64,000 nucleotides of DNA from Leuctra nigra (GCA_934045905.1 OW203771.1:16233701-16297700), one strand, 5' to 3'. Numbered from the stretch's first letter, positions 36,328 through 48,595 are shown. Numbers and translations are program-made. Notes: generated from the sequence alone by a model not told the origin.

Positions 36328-36655
36328 ACATTTATTTGTGGGAATGTACCACCGAGTACAACCGAGTCAAACTATTCATTGTAGTTAATTTTCAAGTTTA
36401 ATAACTTAGTTTTGTTTGTTACATTTATTAATAAGATATTTTTATTTAATTACCTTTTGTATTATTTGGATGTTCATTATAATAATTTAAAAAATTGCTT
36501 ATGCTGATTAAGACATTAATTTTCAAATATCATTACATTGAAATAAAGTTTGCAAATTATGTCCATGCTCTGCCTTACAGGAGCTGAAGGCTGCTACAGG
36601 AGCAGCTCAAAAACCAGTTCTGCCTTCATCCAATCATATTTGTAATGGTGACAAA

Positions 36656-37215
36656 CAGGGGCAGATTACCCATTAGGCCAGTTAGGCTATAGCCTAGGGG
36701 CGCCGTCTTCCAGGGGGCGCCATCTTCCAGGGGGCGCCGCGGCGTCAAATAAGTGTCAAACTATGATAAATATATGAAAGCATAAACAAACTATCAACAC
36801 GAGGTATTATGCAAATGTGGTGTTATAACTTAATGTGTCAAGACAATAATTATTACTATATAGTATTTTTAATATGGAGAGATATGAAGATTTCCCTCCC
36901 ACGCAAGAGGTAGGGTTCTTAGCTTGAGGTTATCACAATAATTTAGATAGAAAAATACGCTATTTCCTCGCCCAAGATTCACTCAAAAAAGTGTATTAAT
37001 TCTAAAAAAAGCCCTGCGGGGCGTCTAACTCATCATTCTCGCGGGGTAGACATCCGATTTTAGGAAGTTTCTGTTATTCAAACCTCGTTCAGTGATTTTT
37101 TTTTTAGAGAACAGAGAACAGAAATAGACACGGTGCAATTGTTTCCTTTTTGGGGGGGGGGGGGGGGGCTTATGTGAATTAGCTTAGGGGCGCCAAACAG
37201 TTTAATCCACCCCTG
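36656..37215. mobile_element. hAT MITE with perfect 8-bp target duplication
   Basis: It starts CAGGGGCAGATTACCC and ends TTTAATCCACCCCTG, imperfect inverted repeats of hAT type. It is flanked on both sides by GTGACAAA (36648-36655 and 37216-37223), an exact 8-bp target-site duplication as hAT transposases make. GGGGCGCC-containing subterminal repeats occur near both ends. A G-run lies at about 37149-37167. Non-coding. Confidence 0.88.
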
Positions 37216-37565
37216 GTGACAAAAGTAGTTTTGTCAGAAATTACTGCAATATAACTGTAGAACTTCTTTTGCAATTGACAGAGCTGATCATAATCATTTT
37301 CAAATCTTGAGCAACTGTAAATCCAGAAAATGTCGAAATGAAGGGAGTATGAAACTGCACGGCTCTCATCGAGGTTTGAAGAAAGATCATACTTCCATGG
37401 TAAAATGTGACCTTGCTTATCTACTTATTAAAATTATTAATGGTTCTTAAACCATGTATAAAATAACAAAATGTTTCAAATTACACAATGCCATTATGAA
37501 GTATATTTTTGCATTATAATTTCAATGATTTATGTGTAATTTATTATAATACAAATCTATAGATA

Positions 37566-38400
37566 TACCGGGTGGCCCAAAAAAAACGTCTAACGGGCGA
37601 GACATCACTGTAACAAAACCATATCGGGCTGAAAATAACACCAATTATACAAAACATACAAAGGTCAAATATGTGAAAGTTATAAGATCATAACTTATAT
37701 AGGAAAAAAGATACAGGTGTTCAAATTTCGTTGTCGAAAAATCGATTAAACGGAGCTAAAAAATCACGCGTCCAGAAAATGCCCAATGGCCGGGACGCTG
37801 TTTACTCAAAACTGCTGAAGATATCAAGCTGAAAATTTCATATATTATTCAAAATATATTACTAGCGATTGTGTGAAAATTTCCATTCATTTAAATAAAT
37901 TTAACGAAAGTTATGTTATCTAGAATTTGAGCTTAAAAAGCATAATACAAGAGAGATAATTTCTCAAGTTTTATTTCACATGTTAATTTTAGAAGTGAAA
38001 TTATCTCCAGTATTTTCTGTTTTTAAGCTCAAATTCAAGATACCATAACTTTCGTACCACTAATTCAAATGTATTGAAATTTGTATAAAATAGATATTTA
38101 TATGTTTTGAATAACATTTGACATTTTCAGCCAGATATCATCAGTAATTTAAAAAATAAAGGTGTCCATGCCATTGGACTTTTTCTGAATGCGCGCTCTT
38201 CGAGCTCCGTATAATCGATTTTTCGACAACCAAATTCGAACAGCTGTAACTTTTTTCCTACAAAAGAAATGTTTTTGCTACTTTCACACATCAAACATTG
38301 GTATGTTCGTTATAACATGTGAAATTTTCGGACTAATATCTGCAGTAGTTTCTTCACAGCGTTGTCTCGCCCATTGGACGTTTTTTTGGGCCACCCGGTA
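37566..38400. mobile_element. Foldback element with TA-flanked GC-rich ends
   Basis: The left end TACCGGGTGGCCCAAAAAAA and the right end TTTTTTTGGGCCACCCGGTA are inverted copies. Arms remain alignable to the centre (TCGACAACCAAATTCG near 38224 against CGAATTT-type sequence near 37727; TTTGAGCTTAAAAAG near 37926 against its complement near 38018). If TA is the target duplication, it may belong to a Tc1/mariner-like group. Non-coding. Confidence 0.75.
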
Positions 38401-38434
38401 TTTGTAATTGCAATGATATTTTTCTAACTCGAAT

Positions 38435-39708
38435 CTAGTGGAGCGGTCGCTCCACCCAGCCAAGTCGTACTATACACTCACACTCACTCAACATACTGTA
38501 AATGCCTAGACCAAACACTTTTACTGTAAGCAACAACATGGCATTTTCGGCCTACTGGATCTCAAAATTGGGAAATCTCACATTGTTGCGAAATAACTTA
38601 ATTTCGAGCTATGGCCCACCTGACAACATATACCAAATTTGGGAACAATACGTTATGCCGTTTGGGTGCTAGAGGGCCGTGAAAACAGTGAAATTACACC
38701 CCTTTTAAAAGCTATCTGATGATTCAGATTCAGATATCAGGAAACGTTGCTATCACCGCCACAGCCTAAACGGCTGAACCGATCGATATGAAAATTTTAC
38801 CACATGTGCACTTTTGGCGTCTGATGATACCTTTGTTCTTATAAATTTTTTGTGCCGCCATTTTTAAACCGGAAGTGACGTCATATATCAAAAACGGCTT
38901 GACCGATTAGAACGAAATTAGCGCCATTCGATTTAGAAGATCATCTATAAGGAATACCAATAGTGAAAGAAGAAATGTTCTATAACCTAAACCGGAAATG
39001 ACGTCATAAAAATGACAAATCTGACTAAAATCATCTCTTATATCAATAACTACATATTCAGAAGGCTTATAATGTTACATAACATTTATAGATACAAATT
39101 TTAGGTGGCAGTGATGTCAACCGCCATTTTGAAAACCGGAAGTGATGCCGTAACTCGAGAACGGCTGGACCGATTGGAACGAAACTTTTGCTATACTTTG
39201 TAACATATTATTTATAGCATTAACACAGTAACAAGCACAACTTTTCTTAGCAACCAAATCACAAAATCTTATTTTTTAAAAGAATTATAATCTTTGGTGC
39301 CACAATATGTTACAAGTTGTAATAATAAACTGAAAAAAGGAGTGATATCCCCATAAAAAAACATTCCGTGTAAAAATACCAGCCAAGTCTCTTCAATTAA
39401 AAAAAAATAGAAGAAATCTAAAAATTCAGCACTGAAAAGTAGTGATATCAAAAAATTGGCCAAGTCAAAACTTGTAAAAAAATACTTGGCGCATCGTTTT
39501 TTTTTAGGACATGTGTAGATGAGTACATTTCATTTCCTGCCTCCTTCTATACTATTTATATGCACGATGCGCCAAGTATTTTTTGAAAAGTTTTGACTTG
39601 GCCAATTTTCTGTTATCACTACTTTTCAGTGCTGAATTTTTAGATTTATTATATTTTTTTTAATTGAAGAGACTTGGCTGGTATTTTTACACGGAGTGTT
39701 TTTATGGG
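38435..39708 (-). mobile_element. Helentron-like non-autonomous element, copy C
   Basis: This is the reverse orientation of copies A and B. It starts CTAGTGGAGCGGTCGCTCCA then CCCAGCCAAGTCGTAC, and ends with the foldback and ACACGGAGTGTTTTTATGGG. The foldback loop (about 39500-39560) differs from those in A and B, and part of each arm is missing, so arms and loop evolve by copy-specific deletion. Confidence 0.7.
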
Positions 39709-40632
39709 TAATGCTTACTTTAAGTATCTCTCAGATAAGCCATTTGTGACTTTGTTATCCTTGAAGGCAGACAATTTATAATTTTGTGATTTCTTTTTTA
39801 TAAAACATTCAAACAAATGAAAAAAATGAAAAAATAGAATTCAATAAGGATCATATTTAAAAGATGAACTTTAATTTAAATAGCTGACATCATTATCTAC
39901 AATTAGATCAAAAGAAACAATGCACTATGCTTTAATCTCTAAATTTGAATACATCTATTATTTTGTAATTTGTGTCATGCAGGTATGACATCTACGATTG
40001 TTCATTGATGATTAATTTACTTATTAATGAGCATTTTTTACAATACTGAAATCGGGCAAACGTACATTTGAAGTTTGATCATAAATTGCTATTTGACAGA
40101 TATTAATGACTGCCCATCCTCAACCGCACATCAAGCATTAAGCTACAAACAATAATAGTACTCAATTATAAACACATTTACCGATATCATTACAAAATTT
40201 AGGTATCAATAATACGTTGATGGCCATTTATGTATTCAGTGTTAAACATACGTGCGTGTTTATAATATCTTTAAAGTGGTAAAGCGCTCGGCCGATTTAG
40301 GAAATTGAGAAAAAAAATTGTTTCATAAGTGTGTGTTACTGTGAATGGATGTTCACATGATCAGTCTGATTGTATATTAGTAGCACTTTTTTTTATTTTT
40401 GCTTCATGCATTGTTAATTAGGCACCGGTTATTCAACAAAACCGCTCAAAACTATGGAATTTCAAATACGATTGGAGACTAAACCCGTGAACCAATTGAT
40501 CTTAAATTTTAATCATGATTAGATTAAAGACAATCTTAGGGTTATATTTTGGCACCTTTTATAAAATTAAGTTTCATACGGCACCCATTGAGACAGGAAA
40601 ATATACCAATTTTCACACACAAAAACAACGAA

Positions 40633-41000
40633 TCTAGTGGAGCGGTCGCTCCACGTCAGCCAAGTCGTACGGCGCACACACTCTCTTATAAAAAGGCTTT
40701 ACTGTAAGCATCTAAGTAGCATTTTCGGCCTACTGGATCTTAAAATTGGGAAATCACACATTGTTGCGAAATATTTTAATTTTGAGCTATGGCCGACCCT
40801 ACAACATATACCAAATTTGGGAACAATAGGTTTACGCCTTTTGCGAGCTAGAAGGCCGTGAAAACAGTGTTTTAGGGCGGTTTTTATAATAATCTCAGTA
40901 GTCTCCTGGAATTCAAATCCCGTAAACAGGCCACAGCCTAAACGGCTGAACCGATTGATCTGAAATTTTTACCACGTGTGCACTTTTGCCGTGATGCCAA
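40633..41000 (-). mobile_element. Helentron-like element, truncated copy D
   Basis: It begins CTAGTGGAGCGGTCGCTCCA like copy C and matches its body through CCTAAACGGCTGAACCGATT and TGTGCACTTTTGCCGTGATG. The remaining ~900 bp, including the foldback, is absent. Confidence 0.65.
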
Positions 41001-41374
41001 AGTGTAGTACTATAAATGAAATTTGGTGAGAAAAGAGTAATAGGTAGGGTCAACTCCAAGAGAAAGATAAGCCCTTGCAGTTAGATAACCTGCATGGTTT
41101 AGCTGCATTGCGAGAAGCAAGAGACCTCCTGTATCTAGGCAACACAACTAACGCAGCTGTACTGCGGTGAAACAAATTTATTGAAACAAATTTATTTCGA
41201 GACTCACAAAAGAGATTCCAAAGGATTGCTGTTTCGTCTGCAATCGCTCACAAAAATAGTGACTGCAGTACATCGTCATCCATCGTATTTGATTGAACAT
41301 AAGTGAGAATATGTCGTGTATACAACTGGTTGAAATCAAGGACGGAGGGAACACAAGGTCTAGTAAATACTTAA

Positions 41375-41759
41375 GACGGCTGGGTAGTGAGTTTGCCGTG
41401 AAGAGTTTTTAATCGATTTTTATCAATATCTTTTACCAATGTAATTGTTAACAAAATAAGGCTTTGTACGCGTCTTCAGAACTGTTCAATGAAAATAATT
41501 TCATAGCTTGTAATGGTTTATTAGATTTACTTTGTCCTACAGATGTTTAGTGCCCGAAAATTAGTAAAATTATGGTACAAAACATCTGTTGGACAAAATA
41601 AAACTAATAACTTATTCTAAGATATGACATAATTTTCATATGAAATGTTCTGAATACGCGTACAAAGCCCTATTTTGTTAATAATTACATTGGTAAAAGA
41701 TATTGATAAAAATCGATTAAAAAACTCTTCAAGGCCACGCTCACTACTTAGCCCTCAGT
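41375..41759. mobile_element. Foldback MITE, family member 2
   Basis: Inverted arms like 22862-23222. Both termini are preserved here (GACGGCTGGGTAGTGAGTTT, and in complement CACTGAGGGCTAAGTAGTG). Its right end directly touches the 131-bp satellite that follows. Confidence 0.8.
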
Positions 41760-43850
41760 GCCGACTTCACTCCCACGCCTTCCTCGACAACGACCGGCGT
41801 CAGCGGGGTGGGCGACAAGAGGGTGACGGATCGACCGCTCTAACTCGTCCTTGCTGACGGCGACGACCCTCCCGCTCTCATGTGTGTAGTCCTAGTCGAT
41901 CTCCACATCGCCCTGGCACGGCCTTACCTGCAACACGAGGTGGTCGTCAAGAGGGTGACGATCGACCGCTCTGACTCGTCCTTGGTGACGGCGACGACCC
42001 TCCCGCTCTCATGCGTGTAGTCCTCGGCGATCTCCACATCGCCCTGGCACGGCCTTACCTGCAACACGAGGTGGTCGTCAAGAGGGTGACGATCGACCGC
42101 TCAGGTTCGTCCTTGATGACGGCGACGACCCTCCCGCTCTCATGTGTGTAGTCCTCGTCGACATCCACATCGCCCTGGCACGGCCTCGTCTGCAACATGA
42201 GGTGGTCGTCAAGAGGGTGACGATCGACCGTTCAGGTTCGTCCTTGATGACGCCGACGACCCTCCCGCTCTCATGTGTGTAGTCCTCGTCGACCTCCACA
42301 TCGCCCTGGCACGGCCTCGCATGCAACATGAGGTGGTCGTCAAGAGGGTGACGATCGACCGCTCAGGTTCGTCCTTGATGACGGCGACGACCCTCCCGCT
42401 CTCATGTGTGTAGTCCTCGTCGACCTCCACATCGCCCTGGCACGGCCTCGTCTGCAACATGAGGTGGTCGTCAAGAGGGTGACGATCGACCGCTCTGGCT
42501 CGTTCTTGCTGACGGCGACGACCCTCTCGCTCTCATGTGTGAAGTCCTCGGCGATCTCCACATCGCCCTGGCACGGCCTTACCTGCAACATGAGGTAGTC
42601 GTCAAGAGGGTGACGATCGACCGCTCTGACTCGTTCTTGCTGACGGCGACGACCCTCTCGCTCTCATGTGTGTAGTCCTCGGCGACCTCCACATCGCCCT
42701 GGCACGGCCTCGTCTGCAACATGAGGTGGTCGTCAAGAGGGTGACGATCGACTGCTCAGGTTCGTCCTTGATGACGGTGACGACCCTCCCGCTCTCATGT
42801 TTGTAGTCCTCGTCGACCTCCACATCGCCCTGGCACGGCCTCGTCTGCAACATGAGGTGGTCGTCAAGAGGGTGACGATCGACCGCTCAGGTTCGTCCTT
42901 GATGACGGCGACGACCCTCCCGCTCTCATGTGTGTAGTCCTCGTCGACATCCACATCGCCCTGGCACGGCCTCGTCTGCAACATGAGGTGGTCGTCAAGA
43001 GGGTGACGATCGACCGCTCATGTTCGTCCTTGATGACGGCGACGACCCTCCCGCTCTCATGTGTGTAGTCCTCGTCGACATCCACATCGCCCTGGCACGG
43101 CCTCGTCTGCAACATGAGGTGGTCGTCAAGAGGGTGACGATCGACCGTTCAGGTTCGTCCTTGTTGACGCCGACGACCCTCCCGCTCTCATGTGTGTAGT
43201 CCTCGTCGACCTCTACATCGCCCTGGCACGGCCTTACCTGCAACATGAGGTAGTCGTCAAGAGGGTGACGATCGACCGCTCAGGTTCGTCCTTGATGACG
43301 GCGACGACCCTCCCGCTCTCATGTGTGTAGTCCTCGTCGACCTCCACATCACCCTGGCACGGCCTCGCATGCAACATGAGGTGGTCGTCAAGAGGGTGAC
43401 GATCGACCGCTCTGACTCGTCCTTGCTGACGGCGACGACCCTCTCGCTCTCATGTGTGTAGTCCTCGGCGACCTCCACATCGCCCTGGCACGGCCTCACC
43501 TGCAACATGAGGTAGTCGTCAAGAGGGTGACGATCGACCGCTTAGGTTCGTCCTTGATGACGGCGACGACCCTCCCGCTCTCATGTGTGTAGTCCTCGTC
43601 GACCTCCACATCGCCCTGGCACGGCCTCGTCTGCAACATGAGGTGGTCGTCAAGAGGGTGACGATCGACCGCTCGGGCTCGTTCTTGCTGACGGCGACGA
43701 TCCTCCCGCTCTCGTGTGTGTAGTCCTCGTCGATCTCCACATCACCCTGGCACGGCCTCGCATGCAACATGAGGTGGTCGTCAAGAGGGTGACGATAATT
43801 CGACTCCGAAACATTTCGTCGACCTCCAAATCTCCTTGACGGCTAGATAA
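41760..43850. repeat. 131-bp tandem satellite, about 15 units
   Basis: Unit starts recur every 131 bases (for example GGTGGTCGTCAAGAGGGTGA at about 42072, 42203, 42334...). Units differ by a few substitutions (GTCCTCGTCGACCTCC or GTCCTCGGCGATCTCC; CTCGTCTGC, CTTACCTGC or CTCGCATGC). It is GC-rich (~60%) in AT-rich surroundings. On the minus strand a unit reads PCQGDVEVDEDYTHESGRVV, then AVIKDEPERSIVTLL. Since 131 is not a multiple of 3, each frame breaks after about two units, so the array as a whole is not one coding sequence. The first unit continues leftward with SPTPLTPVVVEEG-like sequence, and the last (43785-43850) is a degenerate unit with a deletion. Confidence 0.9.
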
Positions 43851-44705
43851 ATGACAAGTTTATGCTATTTTTGGGGAATTCTGTTTAAACTTATTTCAAA
43901 CTTAATTTTAAGGAGTTGATGTTCTCAATGTTGAAAATAAAACGGGGAATGTACTTTTTTTTCTTTTACCATTCAACAAAATGTTAAAACACCGTAAATG
44001 GATCAAACGAAATTTTCATCTTGCAAATGGATCTTCATTATTTCGGATCATTTCAATTGAAAAGTGCATATTTTTTAAGTGAATGTCAATCCTCTCCTAC
44101 AAAGTTTACGTGGGGCTTCATTGCAGTACTTTGTGGAATAGCAAAGAAATAACATTCACTAAAGTCATGAGGTACCTATAGTATAGGCAGTAGGCTATCT
44201 GTGGATAATAAGTATTTAATGAACTCCTTAGTTCTCTCAACCTGGAGTCTGGAACTAATAACAGAGTTGATTCTAACAATGTGAATGGTTCTGGACTCCA
44301 AGTTGAGCCAACTCAGGTGTTCGTTAAAATGACGGTTTAAAAAAAATCTAATCTACAGATCGCCTGCTGCCTACTATAATTGAACTTTTGCTCATCAAGC
44401 AGTAGTTTTCCTGTGTGTCAAATGTTCATATTTTATGGTGGATTTCAACATTTTAGATTATTTATTTTCCACATTTCAAAACAGGTGTAATCAACAATAC
44501 TGTCATAGAAATAACGTAGGTTTGTTAGCGTGTATTTTGGTGAAGCAATGTTATCACTTGTTCAGGTATGTATTTAGCAATGGGTGTTGATTATTGTATG
44601 AGTCACGCTACACATTTACATACTCGACTAAGGTGTCTTCTATGTACACAGTTCGTCGCACAGGAATAGCATTCTCAACAGAAACTTACTTTAACTCAAG
44701 ACATC
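43851..44705. other. Upstream region of the cysteine-rich gene
   Basis: AT-rich, no open frame of note. A short inverted pair around 44238-44310 (AACCTGGAGTCTGG and GGACTCCAAGTTG) is visible. I see no convincing TATA/Inr pair, although the promoter of the next gene must lie here if its first coding exon is correct. Confidence 0.35.
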
Positions 44706-47700
44706 ATGAAGCTGGGTGCAGTTGTGGTGTTTTGCTCAGCGATGTTGATCAAGACTGCAGGTAATTTACACACATACACACGTATTAGTTATATTAAGTA
44801 GGTAGTAGTATAATAGTGTTTAAAGGCGCGTGGACAGCGAGGTCATTTTGCGCACTTTTGGTTTTTATGCGAGCGTTACTTTGGGACCCTCGTGCCTCTT
44901 TCTCTGTTTTTTTTGTTCTTCCCATATTGACCAATCTAGCTGAAATTTTGAACTTACACCTATATCATTCTAGCTTTGCCTGTATTGTTATGACTTTGAA
45001 TGTTTAATCCTTAGGGATGGATTAAATATTCAAAGTTTATGAGCAATATTCAATTTTTTTTTTATTATTTTCTTTATGACACATTGCCGCGCGACACCCT
45101 GCTGAGTTGACCCATGTGGCTTCCTGTCTACTCCACCCCTCCACTAATGACCAGCCAGCCCCCAACCATTAGGAAAAAGGTGGCTTGCTTTGATTCAAAT
45201 GAGACACGGAGATCAATAATTAAAACACCTTTGAAATTAATACGATTTTTATATTTTTGACATCATATATGGATTTCAAATAAAAAAAATTGATGGGAAT
45301 CAATTTTGATTCTTGAATTTTGGTAAATCTTTGCCAGAGTAAAATGCATTTGTTAAAAATATTACAATTTATTTCAAGTGGTTGGTATTAGAGGTAAAGC
45401 TCGTATCGGTGCTCGCTTATCAACGCGTTACACTGAGCGTTTTCATAGTATATTTGTAGATCACATATGGAGGTCATATGGAGGGATCGACTGAAGGGGC
45501 CCGGCCCGGGGGAGTCCGGCACTGGTGAACAGACAAGGCCGGAATGGTGACGGACCGGTGACGGGGGGGGGGGGGGGGGGCGTTGGGACAAGATTCGGGG
45601 GGTCGTCCGTCTCGAGGGGGGAAGGCCGGACCGAGCGGGGACCGTAAATTCGAGGGAGGGCCTGGGTTGGTCGACCCTGGCTGCTCTTTGTCTAGGCCTC
45701 ACCACTGACCTGTCCGGCATGGGTAGCCTAACTCCCTTTAGAGCACTACCCTTAGAGCTTAGACCTTACCTTTAGAGCATATGCTTGCCGGCTTAGCCGC
45801 AGTGCCAACGCAAACCCCACCATAGCGCTAAGGTGGCAGCCGTCGGGGGGAAGTCTCTATAAGCTCAGTAGTTGACAGTGGGTTTGGTTTGATGTAAACT
45901 GATCATACTTCATTCCATGTCGATAAGTATTAGCAAAACAAATACCCCCTCCCCCCAACCATCACAACAAAGACTGGGGCCGAAGCTATACTCGAATTGA
46001 GATATTGTGGCATTTATGTTATGTAGGGTAAAATTGAAAAAGTAGTGGTCTTGTAATAATCAGTGCCGAAATCACTGATTGTGTTTATTTTTACCAATAC
46101 TATGAAATGCAATAACTCTTATATCAAGGGCACATTTTTCAGTTTATACTTGACCGTTCGTATTAAGGAGACTTGAAAGTTGAATGGTGTGTTCTTGGAT
46201 GTACCACCGCGGCAAATAGTCCCTATTCTCCTCTTCACCCCCCACCCCTCATTCTAACAACTTTTCCTGTGATAAGGGTCGAGGGGAGGCGCTTAAACAA
46301 CTTAAATGATGGAAAGGGAAGAAAGAGGCTGACAGACACTAAATGCCGGCACTGTACAAATAATAGGAGAGAAAAGATAGACAACGCCTCTCTAGGTAGA
46401 AGAAGGATAGGACGACCTAAAGAGAAGTGGAAGCGGCAGGTCAGGTCAGACATGGAGTGAAGAGGGTTGGAAGATGGAGGAGCTGGCATCTCGAGTGTAA
46501 TGTGTCTTGAATGTAGTTGCAGATTCGTGCTTCCCCACGCCACAATGCATCTCCAGCAACCCGTGCCTGGGTCTGACGTGCGAGAGAGGCGGCCAGTGCA
46601 GCGTGCAGCAGAACGGCAACCGCGTGCAGGCCGCCTGCACGAGCTGCCCCGCCTGCGCCGACGCGAACCAGATATGTCGTCTCGTCTACTCCCGCTGCGG
46701 GGACACATGCACCGCGCGACCCCAGTGTCTCGCCGTCGACCAGGACGCCTGCGCGAGTGCGCAGAGCTGCGGCGCGGGGTACACGTGCATGCTGCAGGAG
46801 GTGCAGTGCTTCCGCGCGCCGTGTCCGCCCGTGAGGCAGTGTGTGCGCGACTGCAGCGGCGTCAGGTGCGCGAGGACGTGCGCCATGGTGCACAAGAAGT
46901 GTCCGGCGGCGACCACAGCCAAGCCGGACCCGTGCGGGGGTTGCGTGGCCGGACAGGTACTCGTTGCGTCTCGCTCTTACATCCGAAACAATACCTGTCC
47001 ACTTGTCTATGTCCTCGATGGGTCACATCATTTTTCATGAAATTATCTTCTTTATTCGAACAAATAAGCGATAAGGGATGGAGCCACTTATGGCAGGAAA
47101 CTTTTTATGTGCACCTTTTTATTTTGAAGTTCGTGTTTCCATAGGACAGTGAAAAAGGAGAAACAATTGAAATTTAAATTTAAATTAAATTTATATTAAT
47201 TATATAATATATTATAATATTATATTATATTAATTAATATGAAATTTTAAATTAGTTACAGTTTACTTTTTCAGCCGTAACAAACAACTAAAGCAAATTT
47301 CATATAATTTATTATATAAATATCCCCCTGATATCCTCCCTGATCCCTCCCTATGTCTAGTACCAAAAAATCCATCAGAGGTCAGTCGTGTTCCTTATTT
47401 TCTCGAATACCCATGGCTTGCAGTCTCAATGGGGATGATGATGGAGAATAAGTAAGAATGGACGGGGGGTATAGGTGGCAGTCTTGGCTGGTATGGAATT
47501 ACATACAAAAGCTGACGCTAAGCCCCATGTTTAAACACTTCAATTTTGGTTTTGGCCAAACACAACATAACTGGAAGCATTTACATATTGTTTCACCTTT
47601 CAAACTCTGGTAAAATGTAATTATTTCACCTTATTTCACTCCTCCCCCCTCCATCTATTCTTCTCCTTCCGACTGTTGGATTGAATGTTGAATGTTCGTG

Positions 47701-47810
47701 TCTGCTTGCAGGTTTGCGAGGCTAACTACGGCCACTGCAAGCGGCAGTCTTGTGCGCCGGCGCACCAGTGTGTCCCCTCCTCTCTTCTCCTTCCAGCAGT
47801 TGAATGTTGA
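44706..47810 (+). CDS. Secreted cysteine-rich protein (partial model)
   Basis: Exon 1, 44706-44760, encodes MKLGAVVVFCSAMLIKTA, a signal peptide; donor GCAG|GTAATT, phase 1. Exon 2, 46523-46956, follows a TAGTTGCAG acceptor, restores the frame (GAT-TCG-TGC) and encodes ~145 residues with 24 cysteines. It is GC-rich and ends GGA CAG|GTACTC in phase 0. Exon 3 starts at 47712 after TGCTTGCAG, with VCEANYGHCKRQSCAPAHQC. The module GYTCMLQEVQCFRAPCPP in exon 2 aligns with exon 3 (GQ|VC-6-C-4-C-5-C), so the protein is built from repeated C-x6-C-x4-C-x5-C modules. If exon 3 is read on without splicing it stops at 47808-47810; otherwise the gene continues into the repeat array and the N gap. Extracellular location follows from the signal peptide. 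I do not recognise the family. Confidence 0.65.
44761..46522 (+). other. Intron 1 of the cysteine-rich gene
   Basis: It contains a solo second-family Helitron-like terminus at 45411-45449 (GCTCGCTTATCAACGCG, then TTACACTGAGCG), a GC-rich block at 45480-45850 with a G-run at about 45564-45580, and at about 46390-46445 an open frame reading LGRRRIGRPKEKWKRQV. That frame resembles the C-terminal tail often seen in non-LTR retrotransposon polyproteins. The last call is weak. Confidence 0.35.
47157..47250. repeat. AT-only palindromic tract
   Basis: A run of TTAAAT/TATAAT units with several self-complementary segments (TTATATTAATTATATAATAT region). It is in the second intron of the cysteine-rich gene. 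Confidence 0.6.
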
Positions 47811-48595
47811 ATGTTCGTGTCTGCTTGCAGGTTTGCGAGGCTAACTACGGCCACTGCAAGCGGCGACCTTGTGCGCCGGCGCACCAGTGTGTCCCCTCCT
47901 CTCTTCTCCTTCCAGCAGTTGTATGTTGAATGTTCGTGTCTGCTTGCAGGTTTGCGAGGCTAACTACGGCCACTGCAAGCGGCGACCTTGTGCGCCGGCG
48001 CACCAGTGTGTCCCCTCCTCTCTTCTCCTTCCAGCAGTTGAATGTTGAATGTTCGTGTCTGCTTGCAGGTTTGCGAGGCTAACTACGGCCACTGCAAGCG
48101 GCAGTCTTGTGCGCCGGCGCACCAGTGTGTCTACTCCTCTCTTCTCCTTCCAGCAGTTGAATGTTGAATGTTCGTGTCTGCTTGCAGGTTTGCGAGGCTA
48201 ACTACGGCCACTGCAAGCGGCAGTCTTGTGCGCCGGCGCACCAGTGTGTCTACTCCTCTCTTCTCCTTCCAGCAGTTGTATGTTGAATGTTCGTGTCTGC
48301 TTGCAGGTTTGCGAGGCTAACTACGGCCACTGCAAGCGGCGACCTTGTGCGCCGGCGCACCAGTGTGTCCCCTCCTCTCTTCTCCTTCCAGCAGTTGAAT
48401 GTTGAATGTTCGTGTCTGCTTGCAGGTTTGCGAGGCTAACTACGGCCACTGCAAGCGGCGACCTTGTGCGCCGGCGCACCAGTGTGTCCCCTCCTCTCTT
48501 CTCCTTCCATCAGTTGTATGTTGAATGTTCGTGTCTGCTTGCAGGTTTGCGAGGCTAACTACGGCCACTGCAAGCGGCAGTCTTGTGCGCCGGCG
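47645..48595 (+). repeat. 119-bp tandem array carrying exon 3 copies
   Basis: Exon-3-like starts recur at 47712, 47831, 47950, 48069, 48188, 48307, 48426 and 48545, exactly 119 apart, each preceded by GTGTCTGCTTGCAG. The eighth copy runs into the N gap. Every unit therefore has its own branch/polypyrimidine/AG acceptor and the coding half-module. Copies carry one of two variants: RQS (1, 4, 5, 8) or RRP (2, 3, 6, 7). I see no good 5' splice donor inside the unit; each copy reads into an in-frame TGA 32 codons after its start. True copy number is unknown because of the gap. Confidence 0.92.

Noticed and set aside
42078..43770. Series of 83-codon antisense genes
   Set aside because: Each is two satellite units read until the frame shifts; they lack promoters and end at the same repeat-imposed stop.
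46235..46922. Several antisense and alternative sense frames over the cysteine exon
   Set aside because: Shadows of the GC-rich cysteine-coding exon; they lack a signal peptide or splice consistency.
47712..48595. CRISPR-like regular array (also considered for 41760-43850)
   Set aside because: Units are contiguous near-identical copies without unique spacers, in a spliced eukaryotic genome.
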